From an uncultured Allobosea sp. (GTDB taxonomy: Bacteria; Pseudomonadota; Alphaproteobacteria; Rhizobiales; Beijerinckiaceae), in assembly GCF_945957345.1 (NCBI RefSeq), contig NZ_CAMFKW010000017.1, positions 1 through 64,000 of the forward strand: a stretch of 64,000 nt of DNA, read 5' to 3'. The notes below the pieces were generated by a model. It did not search any database. It saw only the letters and a list, made by a program, of their open reading frames with translations, and was not told the origin of the DNA. Below, piece by piece: positions 28,621-37,328 of this stretch; position 1 is the stretch's first letter; the number at the start of each line of letters is the position of its first letter. The position numbers and the translations under genes were made by a program.

Positions 28621-29997
28621 TCAGGCGCGTTCGAAACCGCGCTTCACTTCCCAATCGGTGATCCGGCGATCGTATTCCTCCTGCTCCCATTCGGCGGCGC
28701 GGACATAATGGTCGATCACGTCGTCACCGAAGGCACTGCACAGCATCGCCGAGCCCTTCAGCGCCACGGTCGCGTCGCGCAGGGTCTTCGGGATTTCGCG
28801 GATATCCCGGCCGCCATAGGCATCGCCGACGAAGGCCTCTTCCAGCTCCATCTTCTTCTCGATGCCGTCGATGCCGGCGGCGAGCAGCGCCGCCATGGCG
28901 AGATAGGGGTTGAGGTCCGAGCCGCCGACGCGGCATTCGATGCGGATGCCCTTGGTGCTGGCACCGCAGAGCCGGTAGCCGGCGGTACGATTATCGGCGC
29001 TCCAGATCGCCTTGGTCGGAGCGAAGGTGCCGGCGACGAAGCGCTTGTAGGAATTGATATAGGGCGCGAGGAAACAGGTGATGTCGGAGGCATGCGCCAG
29101 CAGGCCCGCCACATAGTTCCGCATCAGCGGCGACATGCCGTGTTTCGCCTGCATATCGAGGAAATGCGGCGTCTTGCCGTCGGCGCTCCAGAGCGACTGG
29201 TGGATATGCGAGGAGGAGCCGGCATGCGCGTTGCTCCACTTGGCGAGGAAGGTGATCGACTTGCCCTGCGCCCAGGCGATCTCCTTGCAGGCGTTCTTGA
29301 TGATCGCATGTCGGTCCGCCATCGTCAGCGCGTCGGCATAGCGGACATTGATCTCCTCCTGCCCGGCCGAAGCCTCGCCCTTGGAGTTCTCCACGGGGAT
29401 GCCGGCGCCCTGCAAGCCGTTGCGGATCGCCCGCATCACCGCTTCTTCCTTGGTCGTCTGGAAGATGTGGTAATCCTCGTTGTAGCTGCTCGCGGTCTTG
29501 AGGTCGCGATAGCCGCTGGCGCAGGCGTTCTCGTAGCTCTGGTCGAACAGGAAGAATTCGAGCTCGGTCGCCATATAGGCCTTGAGCCCCATCGCCTCGA
29601 GCCGTCGGACCTGCTTCTTCAGCACCGCGCGCGGCGAATGCGGGATGTCATGGCCGTGATGGTCCTGCACATCGCAGAGCACGAGCGCGGTGCCTTCGAG
29701 CCAGGGCACGCGGCACAGGGTCGAGAGGTCCGGCTTCATCGTGTAGTCGCCATAGCCGGCGGCCCAGCTCGTCGCCGCATAGCCGGCTACGGTTTCCATC
29801 TCCATGTCGGTGGCGAGCAGGTAGTTGCAACTATGCGTCTCGTGATGCCCGCTTTCGAGGAAGAAGGCGGCATGGAAGCGCTTGCCCATCAGGCGCCCCT
29901 GCATGTCGACGAGACAGGCGAGCACGGTATCGATGCGGCCGGCGGCAACATCCTCTTTGAGAGCGTCGAGCGTATAGGCTTGAGTCATGCCGGCCAT
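28621..29997 (-). CDS. Glutamine synthetase family protein (gamma-glutamyl-amine ligase type)
   Basis: The best start is the ATG at 29997, with GGGG five bases upstream. The ATG at 29988 is also possible. The 458-residue protein has the GS catalytic folds: ELEFFLFDQ, SKGEASAGQEEINVRYADAL, NAHAGSSSHIHQSLW and the NRTAGYRLCG/RIECRVGGSDLNPY region. It lacks the C-terminal adenylylation segment of housekeeping GlnA. Such proteins (PuuA, IpuC, GlnA3/4 types) join glutamate to polyamines, alkylamines or ethanolamine. The operon with ALDH and ADH supports that role. The amine is unknown. Confidence 0.9.
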   Translation of the reverse strand: MAGMTQAYTLDALKEDVAAGRIDTVLACLVDMQGRLMGKRFHAAFFLESGHHETHSCNYLLATDMEMETVAGYAATSWAAGYGDYTMKPDLSTLCRVPWLEGTALVLCDVQDHHGHDIPHSPRAVLKKQVRRLEAMGLKAYMATELEFFLFDQSYENACASGYRDLKTASSYNEDYHIFQTTKEEAVMRAIRNGLQGAGIPVENSKGEASAGQEEINVRYADALTMADRHAIIKNACKEIAWAQGKSITFLAKWSNAHAGSSSHIHQSLWSADGKTPHFLDMQAKHGMSPLMRNYVAGLLAHASDITCFLAPYINSYKRFVAGTFAPTKAIWSADNRTAGYRLCGASTKGIRIECRVGGSDLNPYLAMAALLAAGIDGIEKKMELEEAFVGDAYGGRDIREIPKTLRDATVALKGSAMLCSAFGDDVIDHYVRAAEWEQEEYDRRITDWEVKRGFERA

Positions 29998-30111
29998 CCA
30001 TCCCCGATGTGCGATCTTCACACGGGAATGCGTCGGGCGGAATAGCCGGCTTGCAGTCCAGGCCGGAATATTCAAGCTGCCGCCGGATCGATCACTTGGC
30101 AGGGCAGGCGG

Positions 30112-30525
30112 CTATCGAACCACGTAACCCTGCCTGCGCCCGTTCCTGGAGGTGCGGCAGGAGCAATCGTCGCCCAGCGCGGCGGCTCGTGCGAGGGCAC
30201 ATTGTCGCGATGGTGTCCGGCAATGGCGCCCGAAACCGCTCACCCGGTCGGTCCGGCGATACAGCCTGTTCGGAGACGGTTCGTAGGAGCGCAAATCGTT
30301 GGCGCCCGAGCCGACCGCCGGCCCGGCGCCGGGAATGCCGCCTTGGCTCGAATGCAGCCGGATATCAGGAACGCTGTCGGTGATCGACGGTGGCCCCAGA
30401 CCTTGCCGGGGGCCGCCGGGATAGAGCGGTCCATTGCCAGGCGTCGCATCGAACTGGGCGCTGGCTGGGAGAGAGACCAGCATACCCAGCGAGAGCGCCG
30501 CCGCTGCGATGAGATGACGCATCAT
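30112..30525 (-). CDS. Small secreted hypothetical protein
   Basis: A 137-residue product from the ATG at 30525 (a second ATG follows directly). Residues 1-23 form a clear Sec signal peptide with a likely cut at ASA|QF. The mature part is Gly/Pro-rich at first (TPGNGPLYPGGPRQGLGPP) and basic later, with three cysteines. No family recognised. The C-terminal half is Arg-rich and less protein-like, so the true end or frame is uncertain. Confidence 0.55.
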   Translation of the reverse strand: MMRHLIAAAALSLGMLVSLPASAQFDATPGNGPLYPGGPRQGLGPPSITDSVPDIRLHSSQGGIPGAGPAVGSGANDLRSYEPSPNRLYRRTDRVSGFGRHCRTPSRQCALARAAALGDDCSCRTSRNGRRQGYVVR

Positions 30526-30675
30526 GCTGTGCCTGTTCCCAGAAGTCCTGGTGGCTGATGGCGATGAGCAGAAGACCGGCTTCCACTCATTCATAAATCA
30601 GCTCGCACCGGTTTGGAACGCGAGGCTTGTGATCGTGTTCCGAAGCAGAGCCGCGATCTAGCGTCCCTTGGCTGA

Positions 30676-30885
30676 TCACGGAGGCGATCTCCGACCATTG
30701 CGTCCCGGCTCCTCGATCGACTGCGCCAATTCCGCGAAGGCCGCCGGATCGAATTCGGGCAGTACGAAGCGGCCGCGCTGATCGGGCTTGCTGATTTCCA
30801 GCCACAGGCCGGTGGGCACGGCGCGCGGGGCAGGATAGCTGCGTGTCAGGGCATAGCCCAACGCCCAGATTTCGATGGGATTCAT
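30676..30885 (-). CDS. Hypothetical 69-residue protein
   Basis: From the ATG at 30885 with GGAG eight bases upstream. The protein begins MNPIEIWALGYALTRSY, contains GLWLEISKPDQRGRFVLPEFD and ends in a basic tail. Composition is protein-like (Trp, Tyr, Ile, Glu) compared with the Arg/Ala-rich shadow frames nearby. No family recognised. The upstream extension of the frame to 31302 looks non-coding. Confidence 0.5.
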   Translation of the reverse strand: MNPIEIWALGYALTRSYPAPRAVPTGLWLEISKPDQRGRFVLPEFDPAAFAELAQSIEEPGRNGRRSPP

Positions 30886-31327
30886 GGCCGGTCTCCGCAT
30901 GCGAACGGGCCGGGAGGACACGGCCCTCGCGATAGGCTCCGTCCGGCGGTTGTTTAAGCCTGATTGGCCTATTCCGCAGCCAGTCAGCGCTGTCGACCCT
31001 GGTCGGAGACGATGCGGCCCAGCACCGGCAACAGCATATGCGTCACTGCGATCAGCGCCTCTACCGCGCGCAGGAGGAAGCGGCACGCATGGCACGCGCT
31101 GGCCAGGGACCTTGCTCGAAGATGAAGCCGATATTGGTCGCGACCGGACGAAGCGACGGGTGGAAGAATTCATCACCGACCATCGGCGGGTTCTTGCCGC
31201 CACTCTCGATATGCGCGGCCAATATGGCCGGCGACGACGATGAGCGACATGCCGGGCGCGAGCCTGCGCTCCCGGACTGGGTCGCGTCGCGCCCGCCCTC
31301 ATGCGACGCGCGATGACCGTGGCGGCC
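30886..31327. other. Stretch without a supportable gene
   Basis: This 442-bp stretch has several short open frames on both strands, all Arg/Ser/Ala-rich without a ribosome binding site or recognisable motif. I see no RNA gene, repeat or clear hairpin. It may be decayed coding sequence. Confidence 0.4.
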
Positions 31328-31405
31328 TCAATCTTCGCTGGCCGAGATGTAGAAGCCGAAAGCAGAAGCGCAGGCCAGAACCATGCCGATCTCGAGCAAG
31401 CCCAT
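31328..31405 (-). CDS. Very small membrane protein (25 residues)
   Basis: An ORF of 25 codons starting at the ATG at 31405, with GGAGG exactly five bases upstream. The product is a single hydrophobic helix (MGLLEIGMVLACASAFGFYI) ending in SASED. A perfect ribosome binding site and a membrane-helix composition make it a credible small protein, though chance cannot be excluded. An in-frame ATG at 31408 is too close to the GGAGG. Function unknown. Confidence 0.5.
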   Translation of the reverse strand: MGLLEIGMVLACASAFGFYISASED

Positions 31406-31491
31406 CATTGCCTCCATCCCAAACGGTGGAGGGGTAACAGCCATGGCTTGCCATTGTTCCGCCGCGTGTGAGGCAGGCCTGACAGGAGCAG

Positions 31492-32088
31492 TTATGCGTC
31501 GTGCCGGATCAGCGCGCGTCCGCTGGTGAGGTCGGTCACCAGCCGGGTCACGCCATCGACCTCGGTCTTTGGTGCGGATATCGTCAGGACTGCGCCCGTA
31601 TCGGTGAAGGCCTGCTCACGTATCTGCACGCCCGCGAGCGCCGCAAGCCGCGCCTGGACGCGCGTGAGATCGCTGAACGGGCAGGCGATCGAAGCCGTAG
31701 CCATCTCGACGAGCTCGACCTTGCCGGCTTCGCGCAGACAGAGCGCCGCCGTGCCGCCATAGGCGCGGATCAGGCCGCCGCTGCCGAGCAGGATGCCGCC
31801 GAACCAGCGGGTGACCACGACGGCGACGCTGTCGAGCGCCTGTCCGTCGATCGCCGCGAGGATCGGCTTGCCGGCCGTGCCGCTCGGCTCCCCGTCATCG
31901 TTGAAGCGGTAGCTCTGCCCGAACCGCCAGGCCCAGCAATTGTGATTGGCTTCCGGATCGGATTGCGCGGCGATGAACTCCTTGGCCGCGGCTTCGTCTG
32001 CTACGGGAGCGGCCATGGCGATGAAGCGGCTCTTCTTGATTTCCTGCCGGGCGGTGGCGGGTTCGACGAGGGTGAAGCGCGAGGCCAT
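31492..32088 (-). CDS. IMPACT/YigZ family protein
   Basis: A 198-residue member of the YigZ/IMPACT family. Landmarks are IKKSRFIA near residue 18, the DDGEPSGTAGKPIL block and VTRWFGGILLGSGGLIRAYG. The C-terminal ferredoxin-like domain (DUF1949 type) follows. Family members are linked to translation control or proline-peptide handling, and their bacterial role is poorly defined. It follows the tandem glycosyltransferase gene by 48 bp on the same strand but is probably unrelated to polysaccharide synthesis. Confidence 0.9.
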   Translation of the reverse strand: MASRFTLVEPATARQEIKKSRFIAMAAPVADEAAAKEFIAAQSDPEANHNCWAWRFGQSYRFNDDGEPSGTAGKPILAAIDGQALDSVAVVVTRWFGGILLGSGGLIRAYGGTAALCLREAGKVELVEMATASIACPFSDLTRVQARLAALAGVQIREQAFTDTGAVLTISAPKTEVDGVTRLVTDLTSGRALIRHDA

Positions 32089-32136
32089 GGCGCCGCTCTA
32101 GCACGGCGCCTTCCCGGCGAACCAGACCCGCGGCCT

Positions 32137-34452
32137 TCACAGCCCGTAGACCTCCGCAAGCGACGGCGGATCGGTCGCCAGCGCGAAACGCGGGGAGCTC
32201 TGGGACAGGTTGGGATTGTAGAACGGATCGCGCCCGACGACCTCGGCCCATTGGCGGTTGAATGCGTCGAGTTCGCCGGGCGCGGGTTCCGGCCGGCTGA
32301 CGGATTCATGGTGCTCCAGGCAGGCATAGGGCGTGAAGACGAAATGCCCGCCGGTATGCGCATTGAGCCTCATGCAGAAATCGACGTCGTTATAGTTGAT
32401 CCGATAGGCCGGATCGTAGCCGCCGACCGCCAGGAAATCCGCGCGCCTGATCATCGTGCAGGCGCCTGTCACCGCGCTGTAGTCGCGCGGCACGACCGCC
32501 GAGCAGACCTGCCCGATCTCCGAGCCGTGGTGCAGATAATAGGGGTGCGATGGGCCCTGACCCAGCAGCAGCACGCCGGCATGCTGGATGCGCCCGTCCG
32601 GGAAGAACAGCTTCGCGCCGGCGCCCGAGATGCCGTCCTGCTGGCACCACATCAGCATTTCCTCGATCCAGCCGCGCGAAATGACCCGGATGTCGTCGTT
32701 GAGCAGGATGACGAACTCGCCCCGCGCCGCTTCGGCGAGCCGGTTCATCTTGTCGGAGAGATTGAAGGTCTCGCTGTCATAGCGGATGAGCCGCGCACCG
32801 AGATCGCGCAGCGCCTGCATCAGCTCCGGCTGCAGGTCGCCATTCTCGGAGACCACGATCTCGACATGAGGATAGGTCGTCCGCTCGCGGATCGAACGGA
32901 TGAGGTCGAGCACGTACCAGCCTGTATCGGCGGCATTGCGATAGCCGGCGGTCGGGATGGCGATCGAGACCAGGGGCTCGCCGGTGATGTCGAAGCCTAC
33001 GCGATGCGTGCCGGGCAATGGCCCTCGGCTGACGCTTCCAGGATACCGGCCGTGGTCGACGAAATCCTGCACCGCTCGCCGGGCCGCGAGTTCGGCCTGC
33101 GGCTTGGCCTCGCCGCCCGAGGCGGTCGACTGCGGCAGCGTGCGCCAGTGGTAGAGGACATCGGGGATATGGACGATCTGCTGCGTTGCCGCGGCGAAGC
33201 GCAGCGCAAGGTCGTAATCCTGCGCGAAATCGAATTCGGGGCGGAAGCCGCCGAGGCGCCTCGCCAGGCTCGTCCGGTAGACGCCGAGATGGCAGGTGTA
33301 CATGCAGGAGAGGAAATAGGCCGGCGACCAGTCCGGCTTGAAGAAGGGCGCGGAGCGGCGGCCGGCCTGGTCGATCTTGTCCTCGTCCGAATAGAGCCAG
33401 TCGGCCTGCGGATCGCGGTTGATCGCATCCGCGAAGGCGTGGAGCGCGTGCGGCGCCAGCATGTCGTCATGGTCGAGCAGCGCGATGTAGTCCCCCTTCG
33501 CCTGCGCGAGCGCCGCATTGCTGGCCTGCGCGATGCCGCCATTGGCTGGCAGGAACGTGGGTCTGACGCGCGGATCGCGGGCTGCGAACTCCCTGAGGAT
33601 GCGGTGCGTCGCCGGATCGGTCGAGCCGTCGTCGACGGCAAGCAGCTCCCAGTCCGGATAGGTCTGCGCCAGCACGGACTCGATCGCCTGTGCGAGGAAG
33701 ACCGGCGGCGAGTTGAATGTCGGCATGACCACCGAGAAGCGCGGCTTGACTGGAAACGCTTTGGCCTTCGTGACGAAACGCTGGCGCAGCTCCTCCGTCA
33801 CGGTCCTCTTGCGTATCCAGTTGGCATAGACGGCCGCTTCTCCCCCGCCGCCGGCTGCGATCCGCTGGCGCAGGCCCTGCCATTCGCCGCGCAGCAGCAT
33901 GCCGCCTGCCCGCATCAGTTTGCGCCCGAGGACGCCTCGTCGATGCAGGTTCCGCAGCTGGCGCAGCACCGCCAATCCGCCGGGTTGTTCGACGGCAAGC
34001 GATGTCAGCGCCAGTTCATGCAGCGCGAAGCGGCAAGGAGTCTCGCTGGGGTCGATGCGGAAGGCGCGGGCGGGGGCCGGCAGGTCGATAATTGCCGCGA
34101 TCTCGATCCTGTCGCCGCCGACGGGGATGGCGATGCTGTCCTCGGCGCGGAAGCCTTCGCCGATATCGAAATAGAGGCGCCAGCGATCCTGCCTCTCCTC
34201 GTCGGCATCGGGCAGGGTCGCAGCGAACCGGATGGAGAGGAGGCCGGCCGGCAGCCGCTGCGGCACGTAGAAATAGCAGTCGAAGCCGTCGCTGCGCCAA
34301 TGGCCGGCGGTAGCGTCAGGCCGCAGGTTCCCCGCGGGATGGAAGGGCAGTCCACGCGCGCGCTTCAGCAAGGCGCGCAGCGCGGCGAAGCGACCATGCG
34401 CGCTCGGCGCCTCTATATCCTGGCGGCCTGCCATGGTCTCGATATCCGTCAT
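32137..34452 (-). CDS. Tandem family-2 glycosyltransferase
   Basis: A 771-residue cytoplasmic protein with two GT-A domains. Residues about 1-235 hold an uncharacterised N-terminal region. The first GT2 domain starts near 239 (FSVVMPTFNSPP) with DDGS at 274-277 and the metal-binding DHDD at 327-330. The second starts near 494 (VSIAIPTAGY) with LLNDDIRV. Two active sites suggest it adds two sugars or polymerises an alternating repeat of the surface polysaccharide. It ends the minus arm of the CDP-sugar operon, 28 bp after the RmlC-like gene. Confidence 0.88.
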   Translation of the reverse strand: MTDIETMAGRQDIEAPSAHGRFAALRALLKRARGLPFHPAGNLRPDATAGHWRSDGFDCYFYVPQRLPAGLLSIRFAATLPDADEERQDRWRLYFDIGEGFRAEDSIAIPVGGDRIEIAAIIDLPAPARAFRIDPSETPCRFALHELALTSLAVEQPGGLAVLRQLRNLHRRGVLGRKLMRAGGMLLRGEWQGLRQRIAAGGGGEAAVYANWIRKRTVTEELRQRFVTKAKAFPVKPRFSVVMPTFNSPPVFLAQAIESVLAQTYPDWELLAVDDGSTDPATHRILREFAARDPRVRPTFLPANGGIAQASNAALAQAKGDYIALLDHDDMLAPHALHAFADAINRDPQADWLYSDEDKIDQAGRRSAPFFKPDWSPAYFLSCMYTCHLGVYRTSLARRLGGFRPEFDFAQDYDLALRFAAATQQIVHIPDVLYHWRTLPQSTASGGEAKPQAELAARRAVQDFVDHGRYPGSVSRGPLPGTHRVGFDITGEPLVSIAIPTAGYRNAADTGWYVLDLIRSIRERTTYPHVEIVVSENGDLQPELMQALRDLGARLIRYDSETFNLSDKMNRLAEAARGEFVILLNDDIRVISRGWIEEMLMWCQQDGISGAGAKLFFPDGRIQHAGVLLLGQGPSHPYYLHHGSEIGQVCSAVVPRDYSAVTGACTMIRRADFLAVGGYDPAYRINYNDVDFCMRLNAHTGGHFVFTPYACLEHHESVSRPEPAPGELDAFNRQWAEVVGRDPFYNPNLSQSSPRFALATDPPSLAEVYGL

Positions 34453-34480
34453 GTCTCGAACCGTGCTCGGAAAGGGGAGA

Positions 34481-35011
34481 TCAGGCGCGATGGTCGGGCC
34501 AGGCGCCGTCGCGCATATTCAGGCGCGGCGCAGGGTCCGGCCAATCGATGCCGAAGGCGGGATCGTTCCAGCGCAGGCCGCGGGCGAGATCGGCGCGATA
34601 GGCCGCGCCCATCATGTAGAAGACCTCGCTGTCGGGCTTGAGCGTCTGGAAGCCGTGGGCGCAGCCTTCCGGCACGAACAGGGCCCGCCCGCGCGCCGCA
34701 TCCAGCACGACGCCGATCCATTCGCCATGGGTCGGGGAATCCGCGCGCAGGTCGACCGCGACATCGAAGATCGCGCCGCGCGAGCAGCGCACGAGCTTGG
34801 CATCCGGAACCGGCATCGCCTGGTAGTGCAGGCCGCGCAGCGTGCCCTGATGCGGATTGAAGGACAGATTGCACTGAACCGGCGCGAAACGGATGCCGTG
34901 TCTGGCAAAGACATCGGCGCAGTAGCTGCGCGCGAAATGCCCGCGCTCGTCCGCCAGCGGCGCGAGATCGACGACGAAGACGCCGGCGATGCGGGTTTCC
35001 GTGAGGATCAC
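34481..35011 (-). CDS. dTDP-4-dehydrorhamnose 3,5-epimerase-like protein (RmlC family)
   Basis: A 176-residue cupin. LRGLHYQ with His62 corresponds to the catalytic His of RmlC, and the FVPEGCAHGFQ and RWNDPAFGIDWP blocks are intact. The usual YKxTxYY segment reads YMMGAAY, so active-site details differ. It overlaps the methyltransferase gene by 4 bp. In this operon the substrate should be a CDP-4-keto-6-deoxysugar, possibly C-methylated, rather than dTDP-4-ketorhamnose (inference). It may epimerise only one carbon. Confidence 0.88.
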   Translation of the reverse strand: MILTETRIAGVFVVDLAPLADERGHFARSYCADVFARHGIRFAPVQCNLSFNPHQGTLRGLHYQAMPVPDAKLVRCSRGAIFDVAVDLRADSPTHGEWIGVVLDAARGRALFVPEGCAHGFQTLKPDSEVFYMMGAAYRADLARGLRWNDPAFGIDWPDPAPRLNMRDGAWPDHRA

Positions 35012-36243
35012 TGGAGCACCTCGACCTGCGGGATCGGCACGACGAAGCGCCCGCCCCAGTCATGCAGCGCCGCCATCTGCCGCATGATCTCGTTCTTGAG
35101 GTTCCAGGGCAGGATCAGCAGGTAGTCCGGCTTTTCCTCCAGGATGGCTCCCGGCGCCTTCACCGGGATGCGCGTGCCCGGCAGCAGCTTGCCTTGCTTG
35201 TGCGGACTACGATCGACCGTGAAGGCGACGAGTTCCGGCCCGATGCCGCAATAGTTGAGCAGCGTATTGCCCTTGGCCGGCGCGCCATAGGCCGCGACCC
35301 GCTTGCCCGCCCGCCTGGCGTCGATCAGGAAATCGAGAAGGGCGCATTTCGTCCGGGCGATCCGCTCGGCGAAGCCCGTATAGGAATCGATCCGGTCGAG
35401 GCTGAAGGCCTCCTCCTCCCGCCGCAATGCCAGCACGGCTTCGGAAGGCGCGCGCCCTGCGGCGCCGACGTGCCCGGCAAAGACGCGCAGCGAGCCGCCA
35501 TGCGTCGGCAATCGCTCGACATCGAATACGGCAAGGCCATGGGCCGCGAGCACCCGCTCGATCGCCAGGAAGGAGAAATAGGAGAAGTGCTCGTGATAGA
35601 TCGTGTCGAACTGGTTCTCGATCAGCATCCGCAGCAGATGCGGGAATTCCAGGGTCAGCACGCCCTTCGGCTTCAGCAGCAGCTCGAAGCCGGCGACGAA
35701 ATCGTTGAGGTCCGGCACATGCGCGATGACGTTGTTCGCGGCGATCAGATCGGCCTGATGCCCTTGGGCTGCGAGGTCACGAGCCGTCTTGCGGCCGAAG
35801 AACCGCACTTGCGTCGGGATGCCCCGGCGCTGCGCCACCGCCGCGACATTGGCCGCCGGCTCGACGCCCAGAACCGGTATGCCGGCACGCTGGAAGAACT
35901 GCAGCAGGTAGCCGTCGTTGCTGGCTATCTCGACGACCTTGCTGACCTCCGATAGCCCGACGCGCTCGGCCATCGCCGCGGCGTAGCGCTCGCTATGGTC
36001 GAGCCAGCTTTGCGAGAAGCCGGAGAAATAGGCGTAGTCGCTGAAGATCGCGCCGGGCGTCTCGACATCGCGCGCCTGCACCAGCTTGCAGGCATCGCAG
36101 ACATAGACCTGTAGCGGGAAGAACGTCTCGGGCTCGCCGGCATCGGCCGAGGCGACGAAGGCATTGGCGAGCGGCGTCATGCCGAGATCGGCCAAGACCG
36201 TGGTCAGGGGAGCGCTGCAGAAGCGGCACTTGCAGGAATTCAT
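35008..36243 (-). CDS. Sugar-nucleotide C-methyltransferase (SAM-dependent, NovU/TylC3-like)
   Basis: A 411-residue three-domain methyltransferase. The N-terminal zinc-binding domain has C4, C6, C9 and the CDAC pair C49/C52. The SAM domain has VVEIASNDGYLLQFF. The C-terminal domain has KRVAAYGAPAKGNTLLNY. This architecture belongs to enzymes that add a methyl branch to C-3 or C-5 of 4-keto-6-deoxysugar nucleotides. It overlaps RfbG and the epimerase by 4 bp each. The product is predicted to be a methyl-branched CDP-6-deoxyhexose. Confidence 0.88.
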   Translation of the reverse strand: MNSCKCRFCSAPLTTVLADLGMTPLANAFVASADAGEPETFFPLQVYVCDACKLVQARDVETPGAIFSDYAYFSGFSQSWLDHSERYAAAMAERVGLSEVSKVVEIASNDGYLLQFFQRAGIPVLGVEPAANVAAVAQRRGIPTQVRFFGRKTARDLAAQGHQADLIAANNVIAHVPDLNDFVAGFELLLKPKGVLTLEFPHLLRMLIENQFDTIYHEHFSYFSFLAIERVLAAHGLAVFDVERLPTHGGSLRVFAGHVGAAGRAPSEAVLALRREEEAFSLDRIDSYTGFAERIARTKCALLDFLIDARRAGKRVAAYGAPAKGNTLLNYCGIGPELVAFTVDRSPHKQGKLLPGTRIPVKAPGAILEEKPDYLLILPWNLKNEIMRQMAALHDWGGRFVVPIPQVEVLQ

Positions 36244-37328
36244 GAGCGAAAGGCTCCGCTTTCATAGGATTCGATATCGGCGGCGATGAGTTCGGCGGCG
36301 GGCATTCCCCGGTCGTGGAGTCGGTACCAGCGTGCGGTCAGGGCGACGGCCGCTTCGAAATCGAGCCGTGGGCGCCAGTCGAGGCGCTGGCGCGCCTTGC
36401 TGGAATCGAGCGCGAGGCGGTTCGCCTCATGCGGGCCGGACGCAGCATCGGCTTGCGACGTGGCTCCGGCGCCCCAAGCTTGGGCCAAGGTCTCCAGAAC
36501 CTCCGACACGGAGCGCTCGGCGCCACTGTCGGGGCCGAAATTCCAGGCTTCCGCGAAGGAGGGGCCATCCATGTGCAGCCGCTCGGCCAGCAGCAGGTAG
36601 CCGCAGAGCGCATCGAGGACATGCTGCCAAGGCCGCGTCGCACCGGGATTGCGCACTGCGAGCGTCTCGCCGCTCGAAAGGGCCCGGACAGCATCCGGCA
36701 CGAGCCGATCCTGTGCCCAGTCGCCGCCGCCGATGACGTTGCCCGCGCGTGCCGTCGCGATCGCGATCAAGCGATCGGATGATCCCGCGAAGGAGCTTCG
36801 CCAGGATGCGGCGAGGATCTCGGTGCAGGCCTTGCTGGCGCTGTAGGGATCATGTCCGCCGAGCGGATCGATCTCGCGATAGGGCCAGGGCCATTCGCGG
36901 TTCTCATAGCATTTGTCGGTGGTCGCGATGACGACGCTGCGCACGCTCGGCTGGGCGCGGATCGCTTCCAGCAGGTTTAGGGTGCCCAGGACATTGGTCT
37001 CGAAGGTTAGGCGTGGATCGCGATAGGAGGGGCGCACCAGCGGCTGCGCCGCGAGATGCAGCACGATCTCCGGCGCAAATCCTTCAAGGGCGGCCCGTGT
37101 CGCCTGCGCATCGCGGATGTCGCAGGCGATGCCGGGCATGACATCGGCCAGGAAGCCGAGTCGTTCGCGTTCCGCCTCGTCCTGCGCCGGCAGCGACAGG
37201 CCGAGCGCTATCGCACCCAGCCGCTTGAGCCATAGCCCGAGCCAGCTTCCCTTGAAGCCGCTATGGCCGGTGACGAGCACGCGCCGCCCGCGCCAAAAGG
37301 CCGGATCGGGGTTCACCAGACCCGCCAT
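36240..37328 (-). CDS. rfbG: CDP-glucose 4,6-dehydratase
   Basis: A 362-residue extended SDR enzyme that converts CDP-glucose to CDP-4-keto-6-deoxyglucose. The NAD-binding motif is GHSGFKGSWL near residues 21-30, followed by the catalytic block TTDKCYEN and the YxxxK motif in PYSASK. It overlaps RfbF by 16 bp and the methyltransferase by 4 bp. The usual follow-on enzyme RfbH (3-dehydratase for 3,6-dideoxysugars) is absent, so the 3-OH is probably retained. Confidence 0.93.
   Translation of the reverse strand: MAGLVNPDPAFWRGRRVLVTGHSGFKGSWLGLWLKRLGAIALGLSLPAQDEAERERLGFLADVMPGIACDIRDAQATRAALEGFAPEIVLHLAAQPLVRPSYRDPRLTFETNVLGTLNLLEAIRAQPSVRSVVIATTDKCYENREWPWPYREIDPLGGHDPYSASKACTEILAASWRSSFAGSSDRLIAIATARAGNVIGGGDWAQDRLVPDAVRALSSGETLAVRNPGATRPWQHVLDALCGYLLLAERLHMDGPSFAEAWNFGPDSGAERSVSEVLETLAQAWGAGATSQADAASGPHEANRLALDSSKARQRLDWRPRLDFEAAVALTARWYRLHDRGMPAAELIAADIESYESGAFRS

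Noticed and set aside
30886-31327. Possible hidden gene or RNA in the gap
   Set aside because: No frame has a ribosome binding site plus protein-like composition, and I see no tRNA cloverleaf or strong hairpin.
31501-34641. A 1,046-codon open frame on the plus strand
   Set aside because: It lies antisense to the IMPACT and tandem glycosyltransferase genes, has Arg/Ala/Gly/His-rich composition and no motif. Long antisense frames are expected in high-GC DNA.
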